A stretch of DNA of 64,000 bases from NCBI RefSeq assembly GCF_020216065.1, contig NZ_JAIWNA010000001.1, positions 756,505 through 820,504 of the forward strand. Direction: 5' to 3'. Source of the stretch: Nocardia rosealba (GTDB lineage Bacteria; Actinomycetota; Actinomycetes; Mycobacteriales; Mycobacteriaceae). The notes beneath the pieces were generated by a model. That model was given only the letters and a program-made list of their open reading frames with translations. It searched no databases and had not been told where the DNA came from. A program made the translations under genes and the position numbers. Every line of letters starts with the position of its first letter. The stretch's first letter is position 1. Below, piece by piece: positions 46,534 through 55,804 of this stretch.

Positions 46534-46635
46534 CGTTGACCCCAATTCGTCGGTGAGAGAGTTGTAGCTTGAATGTCTCATTCTGTCGTCGGGGTGTCAA
46601 CGGGCGGTGGCGCGTGCCGCCGGAACGCGCCGGGC

Positions 46636-46641
46636 TAGCGT
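46636..46641 (+). promoter_or_regulatory. -10 element, leaderless fadD36
   Basis: TAGCGT 6 nt before ATG 46648. Confidence 0.55.
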
Positions 46642-46647
46642 GGACGG

Positions 46648-48075
46648 ATGTCCTACGGTCCGCCGCTGCTGCTCGCCTCGTTGAATCCGCTCGCCGTCGC
46701 CGCCGGGGACGACATTCCCGATGCCGTCACCATCGATGATGCCACCGTCTCGCGCGGTGATCTGCTGGGTGCGGCCACCTCGGTCGCGGAACGGATCGGA
46801 CGCGCCGAACGGGTGGCGGTGCTGGCCGAGCCGACCCTGCGGACCGTGCTCGCCGTGGTCGGTTGCCTGATCGCCGGGGTGACGGTCGTCCCCGTCCCGC
46901 CCGACGCGGGAACCGCTGAGCGCGAACACATCCTGCGCGATTCCGGGGCCCAGGCCTGGCTCGGGGCAGCGCCGGCGGGCACCGATCTGCCGGTGGTTCC
47001 GGTGCGGTTGCACGCCCGGTCCTGGCACACCTACCCCGAGCCCGACCCGTCGGCCATCGCCTTCATCCTCTACACCTCGGGCACCACCGGCGCCCCCAAG
47101 GGTGTGATGCTCAGCCGGGGCGCCATCGCCGCCGGGCTCGACGCGCTCGCCGACGCCTGGAACTGGACGCGCAGAGACACACTCGTGCACGGACTTCCGC
47201 TGTTCCACGTGCACGGCCTGATCCTCGGCCTACTCGGACCCCTGCGCATCGGCAGCCGTTTGATCCACACCGGCAAGCCGACCCCGGAGGCCTATGCCGC
47301 CGCCGAGGGAACGCTGTACTTCGGGGTGCCGACGGTATGGTCGCGCATCGCCGAAAAGCCGGAAGCGGCCAAGGAATTGAGCCGGGCCCGGCTGCTGGTC
47401 TCGGGCAGCGCGCCGCTGCCGGTTCCGGTATTCGAGAAGCTCGCCGAACTCACCGGGCACGCGCCGGTGGAGCGGTACGGCATGAGCGAAACCATGATCA
47501 CCCTGTCGACCAGGGCCGACGGTGAACGCAGGCCGGGCTGGGTCGGTACACCGGTGCGCGGCGTCGAGACCCGGCTGCGCGACGAAGCGGGCAATCCCGT
47601 CCCGCACGACGGCGTGAGCATCGGTGGCCTGCAGGTTCGCGGCCCGATGCTGTTCGACGGCTATCTCGGCCGTCCCGACGCCACGGCCCTCGACTGGACC
47701 GAGGACGGCTGGTTCCGCACCGGCGACGTCGCCGTCATCGACGCCGACGGCTTCCACCGCATCGTCGGCCGCGAGTCCATCGACCTGATCAAGTCCGGTG
47801 GGTACCGGATCGGCGCGGGGGAGATCGAAACCGCCTTGCTCGGGCATCCGGCGGTCGCCGAGGTCGCGGTGGTCGGGCTGCCCGACGACGATCTCGGACA
47901 GCGGATCGTCGCTTTCGTCGTCGCCCGCGACACCGGCTCCGGCGACCTCGCGACCGAACTGATCGCCCATGTGGGCGACCAGCTTTCGGCTCACAAGCGG
48001 CCGCGCGAGATCCGCTTCGTGGACGCGCTGCCGCGCAATGCGATGGGCAAGGTGCAGAAGAAGTCGCTGACCTAG
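46648..48075 (+). CDS. fadD36: Acyl-CoA synthetase FadD36-like
   Basis: A 475-residue AMP-forming acyl-CoA ligase. The P-loop-like motif YTSGTTGAPKGVML, the core WFRTGDVAVID and the C-terminal lysine motif PRNAMGKVQKKSL are intact. The short N-terminus (LLASLNPLAVAAGDD) matches M. tuberculosis FadD36 (Rv1193). The physiological acyl substrate is not known. A TAGCGT hexamer 6 nt before the ATG supports the start. Its stop codon overlaps that of the convergent molybdopterin gene. Confidence 0.9.
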   Translation: MSYGPPLLLASLNPLAVAAGDDIPDAVTIDDATVSRGDLLGAATSVAERIGRAERVAVLAEPTLRTVLAVVGCLIAGVTVVPVPPDAGTAEREHILRDSGAQAWLGAAPAGTDLPVVPVRLHARSWHTYPEPDPSAIAFILYTSGTTGAPKGVMLSRGAIAAGLDALADAWNWTRRDTLVHGLPLFHVHGLILGLLGPLRIGSRLIHTGKPTPEAYAAAEGTLYFGVPTVWSRIAEKPEAAKELSRARLLVSGSAPLPVPVFEKLAELTGHAPVERYGMSETMITLSTRADGERRPGWVGTPVRGVETRLRDEAGNPVPHDGVSIGGLQVRGPMLFDGYLGRPDATALDWTEDGWFRTGDVAVIDADGFHRIVGRESIDLIKSGGYRIGAGEIETALLGHPAVAEVAVVGLPDDDLGQRIVAFVVARDTGSGDLATELIAHVGDQLSAHKRPREIRFVDALPRNAMGKVQKKSLT

Positions 48076-48740
48076 CGGTTCGTGCTGCCGCGCGCGCTCA
48101 GCCGGCGAATCGGCCCGATCAGGGCGTGATACACCGGACGAACCACGCGTCCGGGCAGGTACCGGTGCCGTTCCTCGGCCCACACCCGTGCCCTGGCGTG
48201 TGAGGCCAGCGGCGACCACCTGTCCGGGTCCGGCGGGGCAGCGGTGTGAACTTCGATGCGGCACAGATGTTTTGTGTTGACGAAGCCGTACTGCTTCGGG
48301 CTCACCAGCCGGATGGGGGCGCCGTGGTCGCTGTCGAGGGGTTTGCCGTCGAGGCGGTCGGCGAGGAAGACGTCGTCGGCGAGGGCGTCTTCCAGCAGCA
48401 CGACCGAGCGGAACTTGTCCAGACCCTCGAAGCTGAGGTGAGTGACCGTGACACCCGGGGTAAGCGCGGGCTCGATCACCAGCCGGTAGAAGTCGCGAAA
48501 CGGCGTGCCCTCCCAGCGCAGGTCGGTCGCCGACCAGCCTGCGACGCAATGGAAGTCGGCCTTCTGCTCGCGTCGCGGCAGCTGTGCCAGTTCGGTGAGC
48601 GCGATGCTGACGGGCTCGATCACGGCCCCGCAGATCTCTATCGCGGGATGCTCGGGAACCGGCGGCGGCGGGTGATGCAGATGCGTGCCGAAGCGGGGGA
48701 ATCCGTCGACGGCGCGTTGGCCCGGGGGAAGAAGTGCCAT
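48072..48740 (-). CDS. Molybdopterin-binding oxidoreductase, sulfite-oxidase-like
   Basis: A 222-residue soluble protein with the SUOX-like molybdopterin domain (oxidored_molyb). Cys65 in DFHCVAGWS is the expected Mo ligand; WEGTPFRDF and GAPIRLVSPKQYGFVNTKHL are conserved in the family. It lacks a Tat signal and a dimerisation domain, so it resembles the minimal YedY-type catalytic unit but cytoplasmic. Reaction unknown. ATG 48740 follows GGAGGATCGGC. A 24-bp palindrome overlaps its promoter or leader. Confidence 0.85.
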   Translation of the reverse strand: MALLPPGQRAVDGFPRFGTHLHHPPPPVPEHPAIEICGAVIEPVSIALTELAQLPRREQKADFHCVAGWSATDLRWEGTPFRDFYRLVIEPALTPGVTVTHLSFEGLDKFRSVVLLEDALADDVFLADRLDGKPLDSDHGAPIRLVSPKQYGFVNTKHLCRIEVHTAAPPDPDRWSPLASHARARVWAEERHRYLPGRVVRPVYHALIGPIRRLSARGSTNR

Positions 48741-48750
48741 GCCGATCCTC

Positions 48751-48774
48751 CTGTTATACGACTCCGTATAACAG
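48751..48774. promoter_or_regulatory. 24-bp palindromic operator
   Basis: CTGTTATACG (48751-48760) and CGTATAACAG (48765-48774) with a 4-bp centre, 10 nt upstream of the molybdopterin gene start. It has the form of a TetR/AcrR-type operator; no matching regulator gene is adjacent. Confidence 0.75.
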
Positions 48775-48834
48775 AAACTACTCCGTGCCGGTGGCCGCGT
48801 CGAGTATCGGCTTCGTCACCCCGGCAACGAAAAA

Positions 48835-48860
48835 GCCCCGCACTCGGGCGAGTGCGGGGC
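48835..48860 (-). terminator. Terminator after the secreted protein gene
   Basis: Twelve-bp arms at 48835-48846 and 48849-48860 followed on the minus strand by TTTTCGTTG. It ends the gene at 48876-49493. Confidence 0.85.
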
Positions 48861-48875
48861 CTTTCGTTCAGCGGA

Positions 48876-49493
48876 TCAGGGCTGGCCGGTCGCGAACGCG
48901 ATCACCGCGTCCAGGAATTCCTGACCACCCATCACGTAACCACCGATCAGCATCCCGGCGGGGATGGTGAACAGCCACAGGAACGGGAAGAACGCGCCGA
49001 TGATGCCACCGATCGCGATGCCCGGCAGGTTCTTGTTGACCTGGGCCATCAGGCGGTCGTAGGAGCTGATGTCCTTCAGTTCGGCCACGTTGCCCAGCTT
49101 GGCGGTGTCCTCCGGGGTCATCGAGGCGGCCAGCTTCACGCTACGGCCGTCCTCGGCGATCTGCGGGGTCACCGAGATCGGCAGGCCCGCGACCTCCGAG
49201 CGCAGCGCCGTCTGGTCGACGGTGACGCCCTCGGCATTGCGCAGCAGCACGGCCGAACCGTCGGCGGCCAGCTCGAAGCGGCCGTTGTCGACCGCCCAGG
49301 TGATGGTCTTGTCGGTGGGCGACACCGCGGTGGTGTAGTCGATCCCGTTGCTCACACCCGAAGTCACGCCCCCCGCAGCCACCACCGCGGGCTGTTCGGT
49401 CGCCACGGCGGGCTGACCGTTGGCGGTGGCCGCGGTAATCCCCACCGCGACAACCGACATCACAACAGCAGTAGTGAACTTTCCGAACTTCAT
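48876..49493 (-). CDS. Secreted protein with C-terminal hydrophobic region
   Basis: A 205-residue exported protein. Signal peptide at about 1-25 (KFTTAVVMSVVAVGITAATA). The central part, about 50-140, is beta-rich (ITWAVDNGRFELAADGSAVL). A hydrophobic GIAIGGIIGAFFPFLWLFTI region near 155-185 has Gly zipper-like spacing. Nocardiae have many such small secreted proteins; I believe this is one of those but cannot name a function. ATG 49493 follows GTGGAGGGATTC, an excellent site. A strong terminator follows. Confidence 0.72.
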   Translation of the reverse strand: MKFGKFTTAVVMSVVAVGITAATANGQPAVATEQPAVVAAGGVTSGVSNGIDYTTAVSPTDKTITWAVDNGRFELAADGSAVLLRNAEGVTVDQTALRSEVAGLPISVTPQIAEDGRSVKLAASMTPEDTAKLGNVAELKDISSYDRLMAQVNKNLPGIAIGGIIGAFFPFLWLFTIPAGMLIGGYVMGGQEFLDAVIAFATGQP

Positions 49494-49628
49494 TCTTGAA
49501 TCCCTCCACATTCGAAAGCCCCCCGACCGGGTGGGCGAATTCAAGCTAGCCGACCCGAAAAGCCTTGCCGCAACGGGATACCCGTCGTCAACAAACCGCA
49601 ATAAATGCGATATTGCCGAATGCGGGAT

Positions 49629-50579
49629 TCAGTCGTTGGCGTGCAGCACCGCATTGAGCTCGATACCGGTGCCCTTGCGCGGCACCACTTCCACCGCACC
49701 GGTGGTCGAATTGCGGCGGAACAGCAGATTGTTCTGCCCGGCCAGGGTGGCGGCCTTGACGACAGTGCCGTCGGGCGCGGTGACCTTGGTTCCGGCGGTC
49801 AGGTACAGGCCCGCCTCGAGCACGCAGTCGTTGCCGAGCGGAATGCCGAGACCCGCGTTGGCGCCGAGCAGGCTGCGCTCACCGACCGAGATGACGGTGG
49901 TTCCGCCGCCCGACAGCGTGCCCATCGTCGACGCGCCACCACCGATATCGGAGCCGTCGCCCACCACGACACCGGCCGAGATACGGCCCTCGACCATCGA
50001 GTTGCCGAGGGTGCCCGCGTTGAAGTTCACGAAGCCCTCGTGCATGACGGTGGTGCCCGAGGCCAGGTGGGCGCCGAGGCGGACGCGGTCGGCGTCGCCG
50101 ATCCGCACACCCGAGGGCACCACGTAGTCGACCATGCGGGGGAACTTGTCGATGCTGTACACGGTCACCGGGCCACGGGCGCGCAGCTTGATGCGGGTCT
50201 GCTCGAAACCCTCCACCGCGCACGGGCCGTGGTTGGTCCACACCACATTGCTGAGCAGGCCGAACTGGCCGTCCAGGCTCAGGCCGTGCGGCTGGACCAG
50301 GCGGTGCGAGAGCAGGTGCAGGCGCAGGTACACGTCGTGGGCGTCGGTGGGAGCCGCCGACAGGTCGGCGATGGTGGTCCGTACCGCGACCACCTCCACG
50401 CCGCGCGCCTTGTCGGGGCCGAGCAGGTCGGCGAACTCCGGTGCGTCGGCCGCGTCGAGGCGCTGGGAGCCGGTCTCGGTGAATTCGCCCAGCTCCGGGC
50501 TCGGGTACCAGGTGTCGAGGACGGTGCCGTCCGAGGTGATGGTGGCGATACCGACTGCGCTTGCTCCTTGAGTGCTCAC
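49629..50579 (-). CDS. dapD: 2,3,4,5-tetrahydropyridine-2,6-dicarboxylate N-succinyltransferase
   Basis: A 316-residue left-handed beta-helix enzyme that succinylates tetrahydrodipicolinate with succinyl-CoA. The hexapeptide repeats are visible around [20 protein letters not shown] and [20 protein letters not shown]. The length matches the actinobacterial form (317 in M. tuberculosis). GTG 50579 matches the family N-terminus; an ATG three codons upstream is possible. Divergent from dapE, as in Rv1201c-Rv1202, which lets both be controlled from one 117-nt region. Confidence 0.96.
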   Translation of the reverse strand: MSTQGASAVGIATITSDGTVLDTWYPSPELGEFTETGSQRLDAADAPEFADLLGPDKARGVEVVAVRTTIADLSAAPTDAHDVYLRLHLLSHRLVQPHGLSLDGQFGLLSNVVWTNHGPCAVEGFEQTRIKLRARGPVTVYSIDKFPRMVDYVVPSGVRIGDADRVRLGAHLASGTTVMHEGFVNFNAGTLGNSMVEGRISAGVVVGDGSDIGGGASTMGTLSGGGTTVISVGERSLLGANAGLGIPLGNDCVLEAGLYLTAGTKVTAPDGTVVKAATLAGQNNLLFRRNSTTGAVEVVPRKGTGIELNAVLHAND

Positions 50580-50684
50580 GGGCCACATTTTGCCGCGTCG
50601 ATCGATGTCGAGGTGGCGCGGGGGCTGTGCGTTGGACCACCCGGTTCGATTCCCGCACCCGGACACGGCGTCGTACCCGCGTAC

Positions 50685-50690
50685 TACTGT
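50685..50690 (+). promoter_or_regulatory. -10 element, leaderless dapE
   Basis: TACTGT 6 nt before GTG 50697. Confidence 0.6.
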
Positions 50691-50696
50691 CGAGAT

Positions 50697-51797
50697 GTGA
50701 CTCTCGATTTGCGCGCCGACCCCGTCCAGTTGACCGCCGCTCTGGTCGATGTGCCGAGCGTTTCCCGCGACGAGGCCGCCATCGCGGACCTGGTCGAGCA
50801 GGCGCTGCGCGATCAGACCACCGGTTTCGAGATCAAGCGCCACGGCAATGTGGTGCTGGCGCGCACGAACCTCGGCCTGCCGACCCGGGTGATCCTGGCC
50901 GGGCACCTGGACACGGTGCCCATCGCCGACAACGTGCCGAGCAGGCCCGCCGAGGTGAACGGGGAGCCGGTGCTGTTCGGCTGCGGCACCGTCGACATGA
51001 AGTCCGGTGACGCGGTATTCCTGCACCTGGCCGCCACCATCACCGACCCGGCCCACGACCTCACGCTCATCTTCTACGACGGCGAGGAGATCGCCGCCGA
51101 GTTCAACGGCCTCAACCACATCGAACGGGATATGCCCGAGTGGCTCCACGGCGACCTCGCCGTGCTCGGCGAACCCTCCGGTGGCTGGATCGAGGCGGGC
51201 TGCCAGGGCACGCTGCGGGTGCGGTTGAGCACCTCGGGTGTGCGTGCGCATTCGGCGCGGGCCTGGTTGGGGGAGAACGCGATTCACGCGCTGGCGCCGG
51301 TGCTGGAACGGCTCGCCGCCTACGAGGCGCGTCAGGTGGACATCGACGGCTGCGTGTACCGCGAAGGGCTCTCGGCGGTGCGCGTCTCCGGTGGCGTCGC
51401 GGGCAATGTGGTGCCCGACGTGGCCGAGGTGGACGTGAACTTCCGCTACGCCCCCGACCGCACGGTCGAGCAGGCCGTCGCCCACGTGCGCGAGGTCTTC
51501 GACGGGCTCGACGTGAGTTTCCGGGTCACCGATTCCTCGCCCGGCGCCCTGCCCGGTCTCACCGCACCGGCCGCGCGCAGCCTCATCGACTCGGTCAACG
51601 CCCACGGCGGCGGCGGAGTGCGCGCCAAGTACGGCTGGACCGACGTCTCCCGCTTCGCCGCCCGTGGCATCCCCGCCGTGAACTTCGGCCCCGGCGACCC
51701 CAACCTCGCCCACAAGCGCGACGAACACGTCCCGCTCAGCCAGATCACCGCCGTCACCGCCATGCTGCGCACCTACCTCACCGCGGGTGCCCAGTAG
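50697..51797 (+). CDS. dapE: Succinyl-diaminopimelate desuccinylase
   Basis: A 366-residue M20 metallohydrolase that frees LL-diaminopimelate. Zinc ligands lie in [25 protein letters not shown] and the late [15 protein letters not shown]. Together with dapC and dapD here the succinylase branch to meso-DAP and lysine is complete apart from upstream genes. GTG 50697 has TACTGT 6 nt upstream (leaderless). It heads a likely transcript through the LOG genes, fadD6, folP2 and gpgS. Confidence 0.95.
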   Translation: MTLDLRADPVQLTAALVDVPSVSRDEAAIADLVEQALRDQTTGFEIKRHGNVVLARTNLGLPTRVILAGHLDTVPIADNVPSRPAEVNGEPVLFGCGTVDMKSGDAVFLHLAATITDPAHDLTLIFYDGEEIAAEFNGLNHIERDMPEWLHGDLAVLGEPSGGWIEAGCQGTLRVRLSTSGVRAHSARAWLGENAIHALAPVLERLAAYEARQVDIDGCVYREGLSAVRVSGGVAGNVVPDVAEVDVNFRYAPDRTVEQAVAHVREVFDGLDVSFRVTDSSPGALPGLTAPAARSLIDSVNAHGGGGVRAKYGWTDVSRFAARGIPAVNFGPGDPNLAHKRDEHVPLSQITAVTAMLRTYLTAGAQ

Positions 51798-51807
51798 CGT
51801 GGAGGAC

Positions 51808-52611
51808 ATGTCGAGCGAATCCGTGGATGAACAGGTGGGGAAGGCCAAACCGAAGTTCCGGGGGCCGGTGATGTTCCGTCGCGAACGCAAGCCGGGAGCG
51901 CGGACCGCGGACCGCAATCTTCTCGACACCCGTCAGGACAGCGAGTGGGTGCACACGGATCCGTGGCGGGTGCTGCGGATCCAGGCCGAGTTCGTCGAGG
52001 GCTTCGGCGCGCTGGCCGAGGTGCCGCCCGCCGTCACGGTGTTCGGCTCGGCGCGCACGCCGGTCGACCACCCCGAGTACGCGGCGGCACGGGCGATCGG
52101 GTCGGCGCTCACCGACGCCGGTTTCGCGATCATCACCGGCGGCGGTCCCGGGGCGATGGAGGCGGCCAACCGTGGGTCCTCGGAGGCGGGCGGGTACTCG
52201 ATCGGCCTCGGCATCGAGTTGCCGTTCGAACAGGGCCTCAACGACTGGGTGGACCTGGGGATCAACTTCCGCTACTTCTTCGTCCGCAAGACGATGTTCG
52301 TGAAGTACTCGCAGGCCTTCGTCTGCCTGCCCGGCGGTTTCGGCACCCTCGACGAACTGTTCGAGGCGCTCACCCTGGTGCAGACCCGCAAGATCACCCG
52401 CTTCCCGATCATCCTGTTCGGCACCGCCTACTGGTCCGGGCTGGTGGAGTGGATGCGCAATTCGCTGGCCGGGTCGGGCAAGATCTCGCCGGAGGATCTG
52501 GACCTCATCCAGGTCACCGACAGCGTCGAAGACGTGGTGCGCATCGTCAAGGAGGCGACCGGCGGCGGCAACAGCGACATCGAACGGCTCGGCACAGAGG
52601 ACCAGTGGTGA
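51808..52611 (+). CDS. LOG-family (TIGR00730) protein, long form
   Basis: A 267-residue lysine-decarboxylase-like (LOG) protein. The nucleotide site [13 protein letters not shown] and the catalytic [12 protein letters not shown] are present, after an N-terminal extension of about 60 basic residues. LOG enzymes release cytokinin bases from nucleotides, and bacterial ones often have an unknown nucleotide target. ATG 51808 follows GGAGG. It overlaps the second LOG gene by GTGA, an in-tandem paralog pair. Confidence 0.85.
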   Translation: MSSESVDEQVGKAKPKFRGPVMFRRERKPGARTADRNLLDTRQDSEWVHTDPWRVLRIQAEFVEGFGALAEVPPAVTVFGSARTPVDHPEYAAARAIGSALTDAGFAIITGGGPGAMEAANRGSSEAGGYSIGLGIELPFEQGLNDWVDLGINFRYFFVRKTMFVKYSQAFVCLPGGFGTLDELFEALTLVQTRKITRFPIILFGTAYWSGLVEWMRNSLAGSGKISPEDLDLIQVTDSVEDVVRIVKEATGGGNSDIERLGTEDQW

Positions 52612-53159
52612 GCTACTCGATCTGCGTCTACTGCTCGGCGAGTACAACCGAACCGGAACTGATCGACCTGGCGTCTCAAGTGGGCACCGAAATCGCCCGT
52701 CGCGGTTGGCAACTGGTGTCCGGCGGCGGCCGGGTGTCGATGATGGGCGCGGTCGCGGCGGCCGCGCGGGCGGGCGGCGCGCACACCGTCGGGGTGATCC
52801 CCAAGCATCTGGTGCACCGCGAGGTCGCCGATACCGCCGCCGACGAACTGCTCGTCACCGACACCATGCGCCAGCGCAAACAGCTGATGGAGGAACGCGC
52901 CGACGCCTTCCTCACCCTGCCCGGTGGTGTCGGGACGCTCGAGGAATTCTTCGAAACCTGGACCGGCGGCTACCTGGGCGAACACACCAAACCCGTGGTC
53001 GTCCTCGACGCCGACGGCTTCTACCGCGGGCTGTTCGGCTGGTTGGACGAACTGTTCGAGCGCAAGATTGTCACACAGCAGGCGCGCGACCGCATCGTCG
53101 TGGCCGCCGACCTGCCAGCCGCGTTCGCCGCGTTGACACCGGCCGCGGCCCGAGGGTAG
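52608..53159 (+). CDS. LOG-family (TIGR00730) protein, short form
   Basis: A 183-residue LOG protein with SGGGRVSMMGAVAAAA and PGGVGTLEEFFE, the phosphoribohydrolase motif. It fits Rv1205, a mycobacterial LOG that was shown to make cytokinins whose breakdown harms proteasome mutants. It shares the fold of the longer upstream protein but diverges much in sequence, so it is an old duplication. GTG 52608 couples it to the upstream gene; fadD6 follows at 10 nt. Confidence 0.9.
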   Translation: MSYSICVYCSASTTEPELIDLASQVGTEIARRGWQLVSGGGRVSMMGAVAAAARAGGAHTVGVIPKHLVHREVADTAADELLVTDTMRQRKQLMEERADAFLTLPGGVGTLEEFFETWTGGYLGEHTKPVVVLDADGFYRGLFGWLDELFERKIVTQQARDRIVVAADLPAAFAALTPAAARG

Positions 53160-53168
53160 GAGATCGAC

Positions 53169-54935
53169 GTGAGCAACGATGCCCGCGACACCGTCAGTGT
53201 GTTCGACCTGGCCAAGAAGCTGCCTGGCATGGCCATGGACGCACCGCGCATGCTGCGCAACGCACCGGGAATGCTGGTGGGGCCCAAGGACAAAGCCTCC
53301 ATCGGCAAGTACTTCCAGCGGCTCGCCCACCGGCGGCCCGACCGGGTGTTCCTGCGCTTCGAAGGCCGTTCCTACACCTACCGCGCCGCCAACAGCGAGG
53401 TGAACCGGTACGCCGCAGTGCTTTCCGCGCGCGGAGTCGATCGCGGCGACGTGGTCGGCGTGCTGATGACCAACCGTCCCGAGACGCTGTTCACCGTCCT
53501 CGCGGTGCTCAAGCTCGGCGCCACCGTCGGGTTGCTCAACTACAACCAGCGCGATCAGGTGCTGGCCCACAGCATCGGTCTGCTCGACAGCGCGCTGGTC
53601 GTGGTCGGCGAGGAATGCGTCGAAGCGCTCGAGTCGCTGCCCGAGGCACCGGCGACCGTGCTCATGTCCGAGGAGCTCGCCGAATCCGCGCGTGGCGCAA
53701 CAGCTTCCGATCCGGTGGTCTGTGAGCAGGTGACGGCGGGCGAACGCGCGTTCCTGATCTTCACCTCCGGTACCACCGGCATGCCCAAGGCCAGCGTGAT
53801 GACCCACCTGCGCTGGACCAAGAGCATGGCCGGGCTCGGCGGTCTCGGCGTGCGGTTGCGCGGCGACGACGCGCTGTACTGCTGCCTGCCGCTGTACCAC
53901 AACAACGCGCTCACAGTAGCGCTGTCGGCGGTGCTGGCCGGTGAGTCGACCTATGTGCTCGCGCGCAAGTTCTCCGCCTCCAACTTCTGGGCCGAGATCG
54001 CCCGCGAAGGGGCGACGGCGTTCATCTACATCGGTGAGCTGTGCCGCTACCTGCTCAACCAGCCCGTACGGCCCGACGAGGACAACAACCGGGTGCGGCT
54101 CGTCGTCGGCAACGGGCTGCGGCCGGAACTGTGGGACGAGTTCCGCCGCCGCTTCGGCATCGACCGCGTGGTGGAGTTCTACGGGTCGAGCGAGGCGCCG
54201 CTGGCCTTCGTCAACGCCTTCGGTGTCGACCGCACGGCCGGGCTGTGCCCGCTGCCGTACGCGGTGGTCGAATACGACGACGAGACCGGTAAGCCGCGCC
54301 GCGGACGGGACGGGAAGCTGCGCAAGGTGCGCTCCGGTGGTGTCGGACTGCTGCTGGCGAAGGTGAACAACCGTCAGCCCTTCGACGGTTACACCGATGC
54401 GAAGGCCTCCGAATCCAAGCTGGTCCGCGACGGTTTCAAGAAGGGCGACTGCTGGTTCGACACCGGCGACCTGGTGCGCGACCAGCACTTCTGGCACATC
54501 GCGTTCGTCGACCGGCTCGGTGACACCTTCCGCTGGAAGGGCGAGAACGTCGCCACCACCGAGGTGGAGGGTGCGCTCGACCAGCACCCGAGCGTCGAGC
54601 AGGCGGTGGTGTTCGGTGTGGACATCCCCGGCACCGACGGCAAGGCGGGCATGGCCGCGATCACCCTGCACCCCGACGCCGAATTCGACGGCAAGGGGCT
54701 GGCCGCCACTGTGTACGAGCGGCTGCCGCTCTACGCGGTCCCGCTGTTCGTCCGGGTGGTCGCCGAACTCGAGCAGACCTCCACCTTCAAGAGCCGCAAG
54801 GTGGAACTGCGCAAGCAGGGCTACGCCGCCGATGCCGAGGGGCAGCTGTACGTGCTCAGCGGACCCACCGAGGGCTACGTTCCGGCCTACGACGGCTACG
54901 CCGACGACGTCGCCGCGGGTAGAGCTCCGCGATAG
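53169..54935 (+). CDS. fadD6: Long-chain acyl-CoA synthetase FadD6-like
   Basis: A 588-residue very-long-chain/bile-type acyl-CoA synthetase. ATP site FTSGTTGMPKASVM, motif YGSSEAPLAF, and DTGDLVRDQHFWHIAFVDRL are present. M. tuberculosis FadD6 (Rv1206) lies in the same order between LOG and folP2. It may feed fatty acids to lipid or storage metabolism. GTG 53169 with GTAGGAGATCG upstream. Two nucleotides separate it from folP2. Confidence 0.92.
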   Translation: MSNDARDTVSVFDLAKKLPGMAMDAPRMLRNAPGMLVGPKDKASIGKYFQRLAHRRPDRVFLRFEGRSYTYRAANSEVNRYAAVLSARGVDRGDVVGVLMTNRPETLFTVLAVLKLGATVGLLNYNQRDQVLAHSIGLLDSALVVVGEECVEALESLPEAPATVLMSEELAESARGATASDPVVCEQVTAGERAFLIFTSGTTGMPKASVMTHLRWTKSMAGLGGLGVRLRGDDALYCCLPLYHNNALTVALSAVLAGESTYVLARKFSASNFWAEIAREGATAFIYIGELCRYLLNQPVRPDEDNNRVRLVVGNGLRPELWDEFRRRFGIDRVVEFYGSSEAPLAFVNAFGVDRTAGLCPLPYAVVEYDDETGKPRRGRDGKLRKVRSGGVGLLLAKVNNRQPFDGYTDAKASESKLVRDGFKKGDCWFDTGDLVRDQHFWHIAFVDRLGDTFRWKGENVATTEVEGALDQHPSVEQAVVFGVDIPGTDGKAGMAAITLHPDAEFDGKGLAATVYERLPLYAVPLFVRVVAELEQTSTFKSRKVELRKQGYAADAEGQLYVLSGPTEGYVPAYDGYADDVAAGRAPR

Positions 54936-54937
54936 CG

Positions 54938-55804
54938 ATGCCTGAACCCACCTTCTGTGGTCGGCCCGTGCCGACCGATCGCGCCCTGGTGATGGCGATC
55001 GTGAACCGCACCCCCGACTCGTTCTACGACCGGGGTGCCACCTTCACCGACCGGGCCGCGATGGACCGGGTGACGCGGGCCGTCGACGAAGGCGCCGATC
55101 TGGTCGACATCGGCGGGGTGAAGGCCGGGCCGGGCGACACGGTCGACGCGGCCGAGGAAACGCGACGGGTGGTTCCGTTCGTCGCGGCGATCCGGGAGAA
55201 ATACCCGGAGCTGTTGATCAGTGTGGACACCTGGCGCGGCAAGGTCGCCAGGGACGCCGTGGCGGCCGGTGCCGACCTCGTCAACGACACCTGGGCCGGG
55301 GCCGACCCCGAGCTGGTGCACGTGGCCGCCGACCTGGGTGCCGGGATCGTCTGCAGCCACACCGGCGGCGCCGCGCCGCGCACCCGTCCGCACCGGGTCC
55401 GCTACGCCGATGTGGTCGCCGAAGTGACCGCCACCGTGGCCGCCGCGGCCGAACGCGCGGCCGCCGCCGGGGTGCGTCGCGACGGAATCGTGATCGATCC
55501 CACTCACGATTTCGGAAAAAACACCTATCACGGGCTCGAGTTGTTGCGTGGAATCGACAGTCTCGTAAAAACCGGGTGGCCAGTGCTGATGGCCCTGAGT
55601 AACAAGGACTTTATCGGGGAGACTCTAGGTGTCGGTCTGACCGAGAGGGTCGAGGGCACACTGGCGGCAACCGCGTGGTCGGCCGCCGCGGGCGCTCGGG
55701 TCTTCCGGGTTCACGAAGTCGCCGAAACCCGGCGGGTCGTGGACATGATCGCCGCGATCCAGGGCATCCGGCCCCCCGCACGAACTTTGCGAGGTCTGGC
55801 ATGA
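54938..55804 (+). CDS. folP2: Dihydropteroate synthase-like protein FolP2
   Basis: A 288-residue TIM-barrel protein. The pterin-binding signature is recognisable, MAIVNRTPDSFYDRG, and SVDTWRGKVARDAVAAGADL. In M. tuberculosis and M. leprae FolP2 lacked dihydropteroate synthase activity in tests, so the real role is unknown; it is thought to belong with the next gene in methylglucose polysaccharide synthesis. Its stop overlaps the gpgS ATG. Confidence 0.92.
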   Translation: MPEPTFCGRPVPTDRALVMAIVNRTPDSFYDRGATFTDRAAMDRVTRAVDEGADLVDIGGVKAGPGDTVDAAEETRRVVPFVAAIREKYPELLISVDTWRGKVARDAVAAGADLVNDTWAGADPELVHVAADLGAGIVCSHTGGAAPRTRPHRVRYADVVAEVTATVAAAAERAAAAGVRRDGIVIDPTHDFGKNTYHGLELLRGIDSLVKTGWPVLMALSNKDFIGETLGVGLTERVEGTLAATAWSAAAGARVFRVHEVAETRRVVDMIAAIQGIRPPARTLRGLA

